From the NCBI RefSeq assembly GCF_036370855.1, contig NC_088117.1, positions 9,300,001 through 9,364,000 on the forward strand: 64,000 bases of DNA, in the 5' to 3' direction. Below, piece by piece: positions 27,990 through 40,600 of this stretch (position 1 is the first letter of the stretch; each line of letters begins with the position of its first letter). The notes under the pieces are model-generated. The model made no database searches. It saw only the letters and a list, made by a program, of their open reading frames with translations, and was not told the origin of the DNA. The translations under genes and the position numbers were made by a program. This DNA is from Dromaius novaehollandiae (Eukaryota; Chordata; Aves; Casuariiformes; Dromaiidae).

Positions 27990-28004
27990 CCCCCCCCCCC
28001 CCCC
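27990..28004 (+). repeat. C15 homopolymer
   Basis: A run of 15 C inside the CpG island, with G-rich DNA on the opposite strand. Confidence 0.9.
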
Positions 28005-30463
28005 GAAGCGGGACCGCCCTCCCCGGAGCCCCGCGGAGCCGGGCGCGGTGGCTCGTAACTTTGCGCGCCGCGCTCCGCCCGCCCCCGCGGTCCCCGGTCC
28101 CCGCCCGAGAGGGGCAGCGGCGCCCACGCACCGGGGCTTTTTCCCCCCGGAGTTTCAAAACAAGTGCTGCACAGCAGGAGATGCTCGCGGTGCGGGGAGG
28201 GCTGTTTTCCCGTTTTGCCTACTTTTAACCCAGTCCTTCGATTACCTCAAAGTCCTTTAGTGTAAAAGAAACCTTCTGCGAGGTAAAGGGGGGAAAGTGG
28301 CAGCAATTTGTCCGGAACCACAAATGCATTAAGGGAGAGCAGCTAAATGCAAGCGAGATTTACGGGTTTTCTGCCGGGAGCGCGGCTCTCCTTCGAGGTT
28401 TGCAGCGCTCTTCTCGCAGTCCGGTCTCCTGTCGCCCTGCCTGCGGAGCGCGTAATTCCTAACTTCGCTTTAAGAATTAAGTGGAAGAGAAAATGGGCAT
28501 GGAAAAAGGACAGAAACTCCCCGCACTTGATGGGTGCGGGGGCGGGAGGGTGCGGGGGTTTTATTTTTAAGGCAACACCTCCGAAAGGAAACCGAGAGCT
28601 CCTGCCCCGAGTTCACTTTCCGCACTTAATTCCAGGGCAGAGAGTTGTTACTCAGTGTTGCCTCTTTATTTCAGCGGGGTGTTAATCCAATAAAAACAGG
28701 AACCAGCTAAGTCGAGATACAATCTAATTTTGTGTTTTTAATAATCTGGCTATCAGTCCCCTGCGATTGCCGAGTACTCTTCAAAGAAATCAGAAAGCAT
28801 CGATTCTATTTGTTCCCATGAACTGCAGCTTCTTAATAATAACGGGTGAGGATTTATTTTCCAAGGACCAAACCAAATCAGGCAGGGCAAACCCTTTAAT
28901 GCCGAAAGCCTTTCCCTTCCCCGGTTGTGATACGCCAGCTTATTTTAGAGCAACCTTGTGCAACTATTTCTGCAAAGGAGCTGTAACGTGCCGCTGCTGG
29001 CGCCGCCGGCTTCGCAGGCAACCGGCGTGATTGACTGCCTGCAAACACATTTTCAGGCAAATTTTTATTTCCCTGGGAATCTATGACATTTAGCAAGCAT
29101 AACAAGAAACTAATAGATGTTATAGATCCTTTCTTCCTTGGGTTTTTCCCTGACAGCCGTTCAAGTGCAAAACGTAATTTTTAAGGCTATGAAAATAGAT
29201 CCATAAACTTAACAGCACTGGAGTCCTCATTAAAACTCCCCAGCTTGTTTTATACACAATACTGAAGTCTCGCCCTCTCTGATGCTACCAGGCAGTTGGC
29301 CATGACCGATTTGATGTAATAATTAGGAACTGACTTATTATAACTGAAAAGACAGCTCTGATGTCAGTGGGACTTAAAAACACTCTGTGTCACACCATTT
29401 TATTATTTTTACTACATTTACTCATAATGTAAAAATAGCAGCCAGACTATTCTTTCTTTGGGAGTTTATTCAGGTCCAATGCAGCTATAATAGGCTCTTC
29501 TTCGAGAGCTTGCGATGAAGCATGAGAGAGGTTCTCCCTTCTGAACTCATTCATCCCCATCAGAAATCGTTCAACCAAAGAGGGGGGGAAAGGGAGATGG
29601 TAGCACAGCGACATGAACCCCCCTAACATGGATCAGTGCATCCATTAACCCAGAATTTCACATAGTAAAGGAGTTTTATGAGAAGGCAACTGCTGAACAT
29701 GCTGTTGAAGCAGACAGCTCTAAATCCTGGAGAAAAAGTTGGGCAATCAAGTAAAAAGGGAATTATCCAGAGCCAAATTTCTGTTCTGGTTATACACCTC
29801 CCACCTTCTCTTATGAGATCTGTCTCTCCTGGAACTAATGGTGAGGGATTGCTTGACTTTTCCTCTTCTGTCATTTTGTTTTGGAATTACTCAAGATTTT
29901 TATAGCTCTATTGGAAAAAAGACAAAATTGCAGAAATGTTGCTTTAACCTGAAATGAATACTGGGGAGGTCATTGCTCTCTGTGTATTAGGTGAACCTTA
30001 AATGTTATTAGTACTTTAAATTGTTTTTTATTAAATGTTATTGTTCAGATAAATCATATATGGGGCTGCTGGACAATGTATCTGTCTCCCCAGCTGTCTT
30101 ATTTCCTTATTTTTTTTTTTTTTAAGACTATCAATTTGTCTGTCTGTCCCTGGCCTGTGTCTGCATATTCTCCATCCATTCTCCATCTCCTAATGACCTA
30201 TTGTTCCTTCTTGATATTATTTAAAGACCCATTAGAGCTATTGTTGTCCAGCTGCTGTAAAAATCAGATACCTTAAGTGGGGCTGCGCTCCCACCAATCT
30301 CCCAAACAGCAGGTCTGCCATAAGCATCTTACTATGGATTTCTTTTTATTAAAGTTGTACATCTCCCTTTTACAAAAACCTGGCTTGCGCCTCGGGAAGC
30401 CCAGCCAAGGTCTGCGCGTGTCCTCGGGGACTCGCGCGCTCACGAGCCTGGTTGCTCCAACCA

Positions 30464-30477
30464 CCCCCCCCCCCCCC
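30464..30477 (+). repeat. C14 homopolymer
   Basis: A run of 14 C about 40 bp upstream of the acceptor at 30,515; it extends the pyrimidine-rich context there. Confidence 0.9.
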
Positions 30478-30515
30478 GCTTTGTCCCAGCTAATTTGTCT
30501 TCTAATCTGTTGCAG

Positions 30516-31421
30516 GTGGCGCCTGCTAATGACCCCCCCCCCTTTCCCCCGAGGATGGAAGGGGAACCAGCCCGCAGGTAGCAGCGGGGCCGGGAGCTGG
30601 AGGCTGGGGGACTTGCTGCTAAGTTGCCAAAAGGCCGCGGCGGACAGAGATCACCTTACGCGAGTGCCTCACCACCACCGCGGAGCCGGAGGGAAGGCGA
30701 GCAAGGCCGACGCCGCTCTGTCAATCCCATGACGGCGAAGGAGCCTGCTTGGACCCGCAGATGTTGCCACCCAATGCAGTAACGCCGATGCCATCCTCCC
30801 CGGGAAGAAGGGAGGTCTAGCCCCAAAGAGTCTCTCTTGTCAGAGTTGTATCGATGAGCAGATGCTATATTTATTTTACAAATTAACGTTCAAAGAACCC
30901 GGCAATTATTTAAAGCAGACCACAGGTTAAAGCACTCCACACAGCGACGCATTTGCGGCAGATGAGAAGGTGGCTGAAAACCTGATCCAGCACCATCTCG
31001 CAGCCTCTCCAATTTACTCCTATCAAATTTCATCAGCAACTCAGAACTTGATCTTTCTATTGATTGACTGGAGTCACCTCTAGATATTTTCATGCTGATT
31101 TGGAAGACCTTTCATATAACAAAAAGGGGAAAAATGAGGTTAAGGAAGACTTTTGACCACTGATCAGCAATTCTAGCCGAAACTTTCCAAATCGAGTGAT
31201 TTGCAAAGTTGGCTTCTGCATCGAGAGCAGCTTTCCGTGTCTGAACACGACGTGGAGAGCGGGGCCATTCCTGTGATCGTCTGGATCTCCTTAGACTGGA
31301 TCACTTTTGGATGAGGAGTTTCCATGCTGATCCCGAGAGCATCCCCTAGCCCAGTAGCTGCCTTTCTCGGGACTCTCGGCGCTTCCCTTGCCCGGGGATC
31401 CGGCCCGCGGTCCCAGCTGCC
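30516..31421 (+). other. NTNG2: Putative long 5' UTR portion of the first coding exon
   Basis: A good acceptor with a pyrimidine tract and branch-like TCTAAT ends in TTGCAG at 30,510-30,515. No better acceptor lies between it and the start codon; weaker AGs occur at about 31,217 and 31,352. If this is used, the exon carries about 0.9 kb of UTR. It contains around a dozen upstream ATGs, including one at 30,529 that opens a 67-codon frame ending at 30,732. The boundary is inferred; the UTR could be shorter if a nearer acceptor or an internal start is used. Confidence 0.4.
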
Positions 31422-31634
31422 ATGCCCTACCTGGTTGCTCTCCTTTTGCACTGTCTGCCCCTGGCCATGGGGCAGTATGACATTTGCAAGTCCTGGGTGA
31501 CCACGGACGACGGCCCGTCATGGGAGTTTTACGCTTGCCAGCCCAAGGCCATGCGGATGAAGGATTACGTGACGGTGAGAGTGGATCCCGCGGGGATCAC
31601 TTGCGGGGACCCGCCTGAGAGGTTCTGCACTCAC
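31422..31634 (+). CDS. NTNG2: NTNG2 coding exon 1: signal peptide and start of NTN domain
   Basis: The exon encodes residues 1-71. Residues 1-17 ([17 protein letters not shown]) form a typical signal peptide, with cleavage likely before Q18. The mature part starts [13 protein letters not shown] and ends [11 protein letters not shown], the diagnostic start of a netrin-G2 laminin N-terminal domain, with cysteines at 22, 39, 61 and 69. The start ATG has a G at -3 and is the only Met giving a signal peptide. The donor is CTCAC|GTGAGT at 31,635, leaving phase 0. The next coding exon is about 12.4 kb downstream and resumes with ENPYLC, exactly the family continuation. Secretion and the later GPI anchor place the protein on the outer cell surface. 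Confidence 0.96.
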
Positions 31635-34600
31635 GTGAGTATTTCCCTCCTTGCTTGGCACGCTGTAACGACTCCGCTGCGGGCAGCCGGAGAGCGAGCG
31701 TCCTGCCGAGACGAAGGACAGCGCGGTTTGGGGTGGGGGGGGGTGATGCTGCTGGCTTGTGCTCTCGGCCTCCCGGGCTGCAAAACGGGGAGAAGGTGCC
31801 TTGCCCGTCCCCGCAAGCGGTCGGCCCGCGAGCAGGGGATGGCACCGGCGTGCTACGGGACGGGTCGGGGGGAGCGCGGGATGGCCGAGCGGTGGAAAGA
31901 CGAGTGCTGGTCCGGGAGGGTAAGGCCAGAGGTCCAGAAAAGCGCAGCCCCCGCGCCGCTCTGAGCACGCACGCCGGCTCGCCAAGACGCGTTCGCTGGC
32001 CCCATCCCAAAAAGCGGACGGAGTCCAGTGGACTCCCCGCCGGTCACGCCGGTGCCGGGGGCTGCCCGAGGCGGAGGCATCGCCCGGGGGTCTGGGAGCG
32101 AGGGGCGGGAAGGGACTCGCGCCTCCGCCGGCAGGTCCCTGGCTCCCCCTTGCTTCCGAGCCTCAGCGTGAGAAGACCCTGCGGACAGACACTTGCCCTT
32201 GTAGTTAAAATCTTTAACTTATTTTCCCTTCAATATTAATCGTTGCCTTTTATTCAGCGCACCGCAAGGCTCCGCAGGAGCATTTGATTTATAATTCACG
32301 AGCCTTTACGTTGCTGAGGAGAGCTGAGGGGTCAAACCAGAGCGCAGAGCGCGGGGGCTGCAGAGCCCCCTCCCAGCCGCGCTGCGGGAGGGCCGGACCC
32401 ACCTCCCCGGGGCAGCGGGGCAAAGCCGCCCGCGCCGGCAGGGTCTCCCTCGGGGCGGTCCCCGAAGGAGGGGGACCCCCCCGAAAAGGTTGGCCAACCT
32501 ACGACGTGTAACGAGGAGGGGAGTTCTCTGTCCCAGTGAGGAGAAGAGGGGAGCGGGCCCCGAGGTCCCACTGCCAGCACCGTCTAGGCATACGCTGTGA
32601 AACCGGGCAACCCTTTGAACCCGTGCCTCAGTTTCCCCAAATACACAGCCTAACAAACCCTGGGCTGCTTTTGAAAACCCGAGAGAAACGCACTGCTTTG
32701 CCATCAGGAGAGGCCAAGCACTAATGATGGCCAAGTCGTGATGACACCGGTATTTACCCAGTTCTCTCCAACCTAAGTGGTCCCAGAGGTTTTTCCCCTC
32801 ATTCCCCACGGCTATCAGCTCCTCCTTTTCAATGAACATTTGAAAGGAAGGATTGAGTCCAAGGTGCCAAATAAAACAGTTAACTATTGACAGGCCGGTC
32901 TAGCTGCCCAGCTTCCCATCTACCCGCCTGGCTGCAGGAGGATTAAAAGGTGAACAGCAGCTTGCTCTCTGCTAAACTCGCTGCGGCTATTTGCAGATGC
33001 ATTCCAGCTACCGTCGCTCGAGCCGTCGGCTTTACTTCCTTGGAGGTTGGTAATCTCCTCCTCCTACCCTACCAAACTCAAATCAGCCCTCGACGTCTCT
33101 CGATTCAGTCAATACTTCGCTTAAAATATTTCTATTCTGGGTAACGGCAGTATTTCCTCGGAGCGTACGATTGCCAAGTGCCGTAACAAGCCCCGCGCGC
33201 ATCCGTGAATGAGAGTTCCCCAAATGCGAACGCGGATTTGCCTTCCTGTCCCTGCCTAACCCCGGGGACGCGCCTGCCCCAGGGCTCCTTCCGCGAGGCG
33301 GCAGCCGCGTTTCGGCACAAAACCCCGCAGAGACAGTGGGATCGGCGAGAAAAAGGCTTTTTCCACCGTGGGGCCGGGGCCCGACACCTATCACCACGCA
33401 GGAGGCGGCGAGCGCGACCCGCCGCGGATGCGAGCCGGGTGCTGCCACCCCGGCGCAGGGAAGCGCGGGAAGGAGGGACATCGATGCCGCCCCCGTGTCT
33501 CATTATCCCCTTCGGGTTTTAATTACGGCGCGGTACCAGGTGGGTTCGCGCACCAGCCCGGCCTCCCTGCAGCGAGGGTCTCGCGGCGACCGTGCCGCTT
33601 CCTTAGGCGTCTTCCAAAGCAGCGGGATGCCGTCCGTGGAGTTAAGCGGAGGTTGCTACGAATCAAGCGCAGCCGGCAGGACGCCAGCGCTGCTCAGACC
33701 GCCCGAGTCAGAACTAAGGACACGCGAGCGCCCGTAACGTGCGGGACGCGTTGCAGGGGCGGACGGAGGGAGATGCACCGCGGCGGTGCTGCTCAAGGCA
33801 GGTCCTACCCGCGAGCTCGCGGCAAAGCCCGGATCCTGCAAAACGGTGGCCATCTCCTACCAGGCTCTGAGCTTTCCGGCAGCGCTGCCCGTCCCGCAGG
33901 ATCGCGTCCCACGGGTTTGCCCCTCCCAGCAACGCTTCGGGGTAGTTCTGCAAGCGCCTGGGGGATGCGCGGAGTTATCCGGGGTAGCGTCTTTCTCGTG
34001 GCAGTTTCAAGCCACATCTGGCTGCTCCTTTCCAGCTGTGCAGCATTTTGCTGCTCCTTGAAGTCGGGAGCTTTGCTTTCGCAGTGCGTGAACCTTCTCC
34101 TGTCCCTGCCAGCGCCCTTCGGGCAGGGTCGCCCGAAAACGGAGCTGTGTGGCAGCCTGGCAGGGAAGGGGGGTGGCAGGAACGGCAAGGTAGATGGAGA
34201 AGTAAAAACCTGAATGAAGCCAAAGGCGTGATTGAAGGCGAATAGGGAACAGAGCTTTTAGCCACAGGTGCTGAGGGAAGGGTGAAACTTCAAAGATCGC
34301 AGCCAGCGCATGGCATAAAACAGCTAAACGCGGATTTCAAATGAGGGATTTCCATCGGAAAGGCATCGCTCGCGCCTGGCGGGTCTCCCCGGCTCGTCGG
34401 GGCGGGTGAGACGTTCTGCGTTACGCTGCCGTCAAACCCGCCCGCGGGACGGGCGCGCGGCACGGCTGGCGGGTGCTCCCGGGTGTCGCGGTAGTCCGAC
34501 GTGCGGAAGCGCTGCTTTGATATCGAGCCGGGACCTTGGGGGATTTCGCTCGCAAGCTTTGGCATTTTGCACACATGACAAAAAAATGGAGGTTTCTAGG

Positions 34601-37600
34601 GCAATTCACGTACAACAGGGGGAGGAAAAAAAGGAAAAGAAAAAAAAAAAAAGACGAGCGCACACCCACAGCACCTTCCCTGCTCCAAATGCGTTTGCAA
34701 CTCAGGAGGTTTCCAAATCCTCCCAACCCAGGAAAGGTGGGAAGCGCAGCGGCGGTTTCCCCAGCGGGTCACCTTGCGAGACCCCCCTGCCCACCCTGAG
34801 CCGGGATGCGGCTCTTCCGCGCGGGATGCAGCCGGCCGGGGTGCAGGAGCCGGCCCTGCAGCGGGGGCAGCCCGGGCCTCGGAGGCCTCGCGACGCTGCT
34901 CCTTGATGCGGGGCCGAGCTCTCAGCCCATATCGATGGGTCAGGGGTATTTTTATTTAGCGTCAGCATTGTTTCACCAGCTAATAGAACTTGTTGATTTT
35001 GGCACAGGGACAGGAAGGGAAAAGCTTTATTTATTTATTACACGTTTGGCCAAATTTGATGTTGGGTTTAGCTAAGGCTTCTTAGCTAAACTTTTCTGGG
35101 CGATTTGATGTAAAAGGTTTATGCTGAAGAGCTAATTTCTCTTATGAGATGAGTTGATGCAATTGGAAAAAAGCAGACCAACATCTGGCCACAGAAACGC
35201 TTTTCCCTAAGTTCTTGTAGCTCCTCTAACACACACACACCTCCACCTAACCACATCTTTGCACCTTTGGTGAGGTGCAAACGAAGAACTGGGGGTTACC
35301 AAAAGGAAACCAAAGTTTTTAAAGTTGGAAGAAAAAAGGAATTGCTTCAGGCATCCCTAAAGGTGCAGCATGAGCTAGCGGTTAAAGGATGGACCTGCCC
35401 CTTCTGGCACCCTGAGCAGAAGGGAAAAGAAAGCCAAAACCAAGCAAACACAAACCCCATCGGAGCAGCCTTCCCCCCCCCCGGCCGCATCCCGCGGGAG
35501 CGCCCGTGCTGCCCTGGCAACGTCCTGGGTGCCGCAGGATCCCACCGTCGGGAGAGGCAGCGGCTTTACAGCAAATGAGGGAATGCAGCTCAGCGTCAAA
35601 TTAGAGCGCGCTGGGCAGCGGGATTCCCCCGCGCAGCCCACAGCAATTTCCTTAAATGCCCGGTCTGGGATTCGTCTCGCCATAAAGCGGGATATTGCTC
35701 TGCTAACAAGAACCCTTTCGACTCGCTGATGGAAGAGACAGGGATAAAAATCCAGCTGTCAAGTAGGTTTAATTGGCACAGTGAGCAGGAAGCTCCCCCT
35801 CCCCCCCAAAAAAAAAGGTGGGAAAGGGACCAAACTGCTTGCAAAGGGAGGTTTGTTCTCTGAAGGGAGCAGCGGGCACGTGGGCGAGGGCCGAGGGAGA
35901 CGACTTTGGCTGGAGCCAGGAGACCAGCTCTCGAAGCGTGTTTTACCCAACTTCAGACCCCAACCTGACCTGTTTACCGCCAGGACTTTGGGATCTGGGG
36001 TTTTAAGGTGCCGCAGTGCCGTGGCCCCTCCGCAGCGCCCGTCGCGTGATGGTCCCACGCAGGGACCACCGCAGCCGCACCGGCCAGTTCGCTGATCCGT
36101 CTGAAAACCGCCTCCACCAAAGCACCCAAACTGCTTCGCTTTTGGCATCATCGGCAGCTCCTGAACTCGGCGCTTGGCTGCGCAACTGCTTGCAACAGCG
36201 CGTGGGCAATCGGTAACCTCTTTCCCAGCGGCACCGTCGGAGGGATTTAAAGACGACCCGGGAACCTCACCCCGGTGCAGGGGAGCGCGAGCTTGCAGGG
36301 GGCTCGGTGCCGCGCGGGTCCGACCCTTCCCCTCGGTCCTTCCGACGGTGGCCACCAGTCCGGCTGCCGCGTGCAGGGGTGCCGCATCCTCACGGATGCT
36401 GCTCCCGCCTAAAGCCGCCCCTCCGGCACACGGCAAAATGCAACCAAGCACCGCTCGGGGGGGGCAAGCCGGACCAGCCCGGCCTCTCCTGCAGAATTAA
36501 ATATTAATGGCAGCGTAGCAAGGCTCCCGGCAGAGGCTGCCGCTATCGAGCTTACGCGGCGCACAGGCTTTTAGAGAGCAGGACACTTTTCCTCCTTCCT
36601 AAGCATTTTCTCGGTGCTGAATCGATACTGCACTTAGCGCTGCGCTGTGCTCCTCGGCGGGGCCGTGCACGGCTGCTCCTCCGCGGCGAGCGCCCGGCTT
36701 AACCCGGCGAAGGGGGGATGGATCTGAGCGGCCCGATTTGGGGACAAGCTCCAGCAAAGGGCCCTGGGAAGAGCAGAGCTTGCAGCTCCTGGGTGCAGAG
36801 CGCGGGTTTGGAGATGGGCAGCCGCAGGATTAGGCCGCTGCTGCGCTGAATGGGCGCCTGAGCCGCCGGCTCTGGACCCGGCTCGCTGGGCTTGGGGTGT
36901 CCCTTAATCCAGCCTCGCCAACACGAGGGGCTGCCCCGTCCCCCCGCGCAGGTACCACCCTCGCCTGGGGATTACGGGGTCGGAGAGGAGCCGCTGCTGA
37001 GCAATGCCGCGGGAGGCCGGGCAGCATGCGCGCCCTGTGCGGGGCTGGATTATCCGCTTAGGAGAGGAATTTTCCATGCCGCCCTTAACCCTGGCTGCGC
37101 CTGCGGGGCCGGGCAGTGCTGCCGATGCGTCCCCCTGCCCTCCCGGAGCAGGGCAAAGCTTCTGCAGGAGCAAAAGCACACGTAACCGGACAAAAGCAGT
37201 ATTTAAAAAATAAAATAGGGGAAGATGCATCACCTCGAAGAGCGCCGTTGAGGTTTGCTCCGGGAAAAGCAGGGTTTTGGGGAGCCCCGCGGGCTCCAGG
37301 CCGTCCCTGCCTGAACCAGGCCACTCGCAGCTGCCAGAAATAATCGCTGCAAATTAATTACAGCTTTCTCACCCCTCCGATCCCTCCCGGCCCGTGGACA
37401 GGGTGAAAATTAATTGTCGGAAAATGTTTCCCGTTCTGCGGGAAAAGCCAAGGAAGTTTCCTGCCTGGTGCGGCGCTGAACATGGCCCTCACCAGCCCTT
37501 TCCTGCGCGGAAATCGGTGTCTCCTCGGCAGCGATGGGCAGGGAAGCGGGGCCGAGTGTGCTCCCGTCGCGGGGAAGGGGCCGGTCCGGTCCTGCAGCCA

Positions 37601-40600
37601 CCCGGCCTCGCTGCACCGGGAGCGCCCGCGCATTAGCTGCCACAGGGCCTCTAATCCCGGGATTAATCCAGCCGGGCTGGGGGGGGATTTGGCTGAGCGG
37701 AGAGGAGAGAAGCAGCAAAACAACTGCGCCAAAGCGAGCGTTTTGGCTTTTCCCTGCATCCCTCCCATCGGGGCACAAATCCGGCGCTGCCCGGGGCAGG
37801 GAAGGAGGTTTCCGTGCCGCTGCCTCCCCATCGCCCCTGCCAGTGAAACCGCCCCAAAACCAAGCCGGCTCGAAGGCCAGCAAAATGCCGATTTCTCACG
37901 GGGCTGTTTTCCCCCCAAAACGCTTGTGCTGCTCGGCAGAGCTCCCCGTTGGGGCTGGTGAACACCTGGGGCGGAGGGGAAAGGCCACCCGAAACCCACA
38001 CCCCGCTCTCGCCCCTCGGTCCGGCCATCGTCAGCTCACACAGAAAAGCCTGGAAAGAGCCAAGATCCGAGATCTTGCGTTTCCCACCCGAGAGCCAGTT
38101 TGGGGGAAGGAAAACGCTACAGGAACAAGGACACGACCGAAGCCTACATGATAGCGCAGATGTTTGGGTCAAACCGATGCATTTAACTTTTTCCCCCCTT
38201 TGATAAAAAAAGCAAAATAAAAAGCCAAGAAAAAGGCCAAGGCCTTTGTTTAGGCCTTGACCGAAGCAAAATGACTTCACCGAGCAGGACAAACCCCTGA
38301 AAGCAGAGCAAGTCCAGGGACGTTCCCATGGCCAAACAAATCGGACCGGGTCACGAGAGCTCTGGCTACATCCTGGGCCAAGCTGTATAAACTTCCACAT
38401 CATCCACTTGTTTTTCATGGCTCAAATCTTCTCTTTCCTTTAACACTAAGTGTTTTTCTTCATCGCGCAGCTAGTGTTTGTAGTTTCTTTCCAGTTTCCC
38501 CTTGGCATGGAGATCTACTAAAGGCTGCAGTTTTATTTCTGTGCAGCTTTCACCATTCACAACAGATGTCTAGTTTATTTAAAATATTCAACAGCCTAAT
38601 GATTAATCAAGCAATTTCACCTACAAAAATACATAATTTTGTGCTGGGAGGCTTAAAAATGGCATTATCTGCCAAAAAAAAAGCAAAACAACTTTGTACG
38701 CTCCTTAGGAGCCCTAGAAACCAGCTAGGTTTTGTAAAACTGGAGCCTCTTGTTGCATCCGCTCGCCCGGTCCCCTCCCTCGCCAGCAAGGTGGGCCGGC
38801 AGTTTCGCTCCAGCGCCTCGTCCTCCCGCGTCCTTGCTTGTCAGACTGATAGCTTGTGCCTTAAGAAATCCTGCCTCGGCGAGCGGGTCGCCGCGTGTCG
38901 GCTCTGCCCTTCCACGCACCCCCGGTGGCATTGCCGTCCCTGCACGGCGTCACCCCGGGGTGCAAGGCAGCGTCCTCACGCCAGCGCGGATCCCCTGCCC
39001 TCTCCACGGGCAGGGGCCAGGCAGCGGTTTCAGAGGTGCTGAGCCCTCCTGTCCAAGTGCCTTCAGCAGGGGGGACAAGACAGCAAGGGCGCTGCACCCC
39101 GGGGTGACACCGAGACATGACCCTAAATTGCATCAACCCACAAGCTAGGACCAGCCTTAGCATCCGTGGTAGATGTTTTGCACGACCTGAGCGCTGACAC
39201 CGGCGCGGGGACGAGCCAGGGCTAACCCCCAGGGCGGATCTGCAGCTGGACGGGCGCATCTCTAGGCACGTCGTGCCTCCGGCTACCTGGGGTTTGTTCT
39301 CACGACTTGTCCTCAGCCACACTCTCGCCTTTTGCCTCCAGGGCTTGGCCAGTTTGGGCTGCAAGCTGAAGCTAAGCAAGGCTACATCGCTTTGGTGCAC
39401 ACATTAAGAAAAGAGCAGTCGGAAGGGCTTGCTGGAGAGCTGGAAACCTGCAACATCTAGTTGCTGTGAGGACATTCACGACTGATTTAATAGCATGAGA
39501 CTCAAAGTGAACTGTTTTATTTTAAGCTTGCTGAGACCAAGTTTGACTGGCTAATGCATTCTGACTTTTATATTGAAGACGTAAATATCTCAAGACTCTG
39601 GACAGATTCTTTGGAGGACACATGGTTTGGATGAGGAAAACAGATTCAAAAATAATACCTGGAATTGTTTCAACAGTGCTTTAACCGATCTTACGAGGAC
39701 CAACAGAGCAGCCAAAGTATGGCCATCTGTTTCCGTTCTTCCGTGCCCTCCAAGCTGACTCCAAACCACCCCACCATTAGAAAATGCATTGAGCATCCCG
39801 AGGAGGAAGGACATTCCAATAAGCCAAACCCCAAAAAGGAACACTTCATTTTCACAGAGGAAGCTATAAGTGACGTGACTCACTTGGTGGCTTTTGAGGC
39901 CCTCCCCGCCCCTCAGCATTGTCACTTAAAGGTTATTCTCTTTTGTTTGCCCTGTAACAACCGATGCACGGATATCCAAACCATATGCCACTCCTGAGTA
40001 TCAGGTCAGTTAAAGACACCTTTGGGCTTGCTGTCTGCGGAGCTGTGTGGATTTACAGGTTTGAATGTACGGGAGTGAGCAGAGATCGTGCACCTACCTC
40101 TCCGTTTTCTTTGGGACAAGCCTATGGGCAATGAGCAGAGCTTTGACTCCGCTTCGCCCTGCTCTTGCCACACCAGGTCACATGCGGGAGCCCTCCCGGC
40201 CAGGCACTGTGCTTTTCTGCTGGCCTCTGCAGGGTCAACTCCATCCCTCCAGACGGGGAAGCCCAAAGGGGACCATGCCTGTCAGACCATCACCTGCTCC
40301 CAGACTTGCTCCACCTCCTGCCCCCTCCACCCTTTGCCGTGGCAGGTGTCATCTCACACTTCCTCGCTGGCTTGGCTAGCGTTTGGTCCTTCCCAACCAC
40401 CAGGTCCTTCCCTCGCGCAGTTTGGCAACGGCTTCATAAGGAAGCCTCCAAAGAAAGCCTTGCTAGGAGCAGTCCCCTGCTGCACCACCAGCTCTGAAGG
40501 CAAGGCTGGCCCGCGTGGCTACCCTGGGGCTACCCACAGCAGCAAACACTCAGCGGAAACTCAAATTAACCCAGCCGAGGTGCTTCGGCAGCCCTGACTG

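Larger units (their letters stand above)
27330..28150 (+). promoter_or_regulatory. CpG-island promoter of NTNG2 (probable)
   Basis: This is the first strongly CpG-dense block upstream of the NTNG2 start codon, after about 27 kb of mostly AT-richer sequence. It is almost continuous GC with many CG dinucleotides and is interrupted only by a pyrimidine tract at about 27,466-27,500. A TATA-like element, GATAAAAG, lies at 27,625-27,632, which would put a start site near 27,655. A near-perfect splice donor (CCCG|GTAAGG) follows at 27,846/27,847. These positions suggest a noncoding first exon, but the exact start site cannot be fixed from sequence alone, and broad initiation is usual for CpG islands. 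Confidence 0.6.
27847..30515 (+). other. Intron 1 (5' UTR intron), no gene seen
   Basis: This lies between the putative first-exon donor (27,847) and the acceptor at 30,514-30,515. The first 300 bp continue the CpG island, with a G-run cluster (27,887-27,915) and a C15 run (27,990-28,004). Past about 28.3 kb it becomes AT-rich with patches that look like conserved noncoding DNA (for example 28,680-28,760 and 29,030-29,110). There is a T-run near 30,112-30,124 and a C14 run at 30,464-30,477. No open frame resembles a known protein. Confidence 0.5.

Noticed and set aside
33368-34213. 281-codon open frame in intron 2
   Set aside because: CpG-rich chance ORF with no homology recognised and no splice or promoter context.
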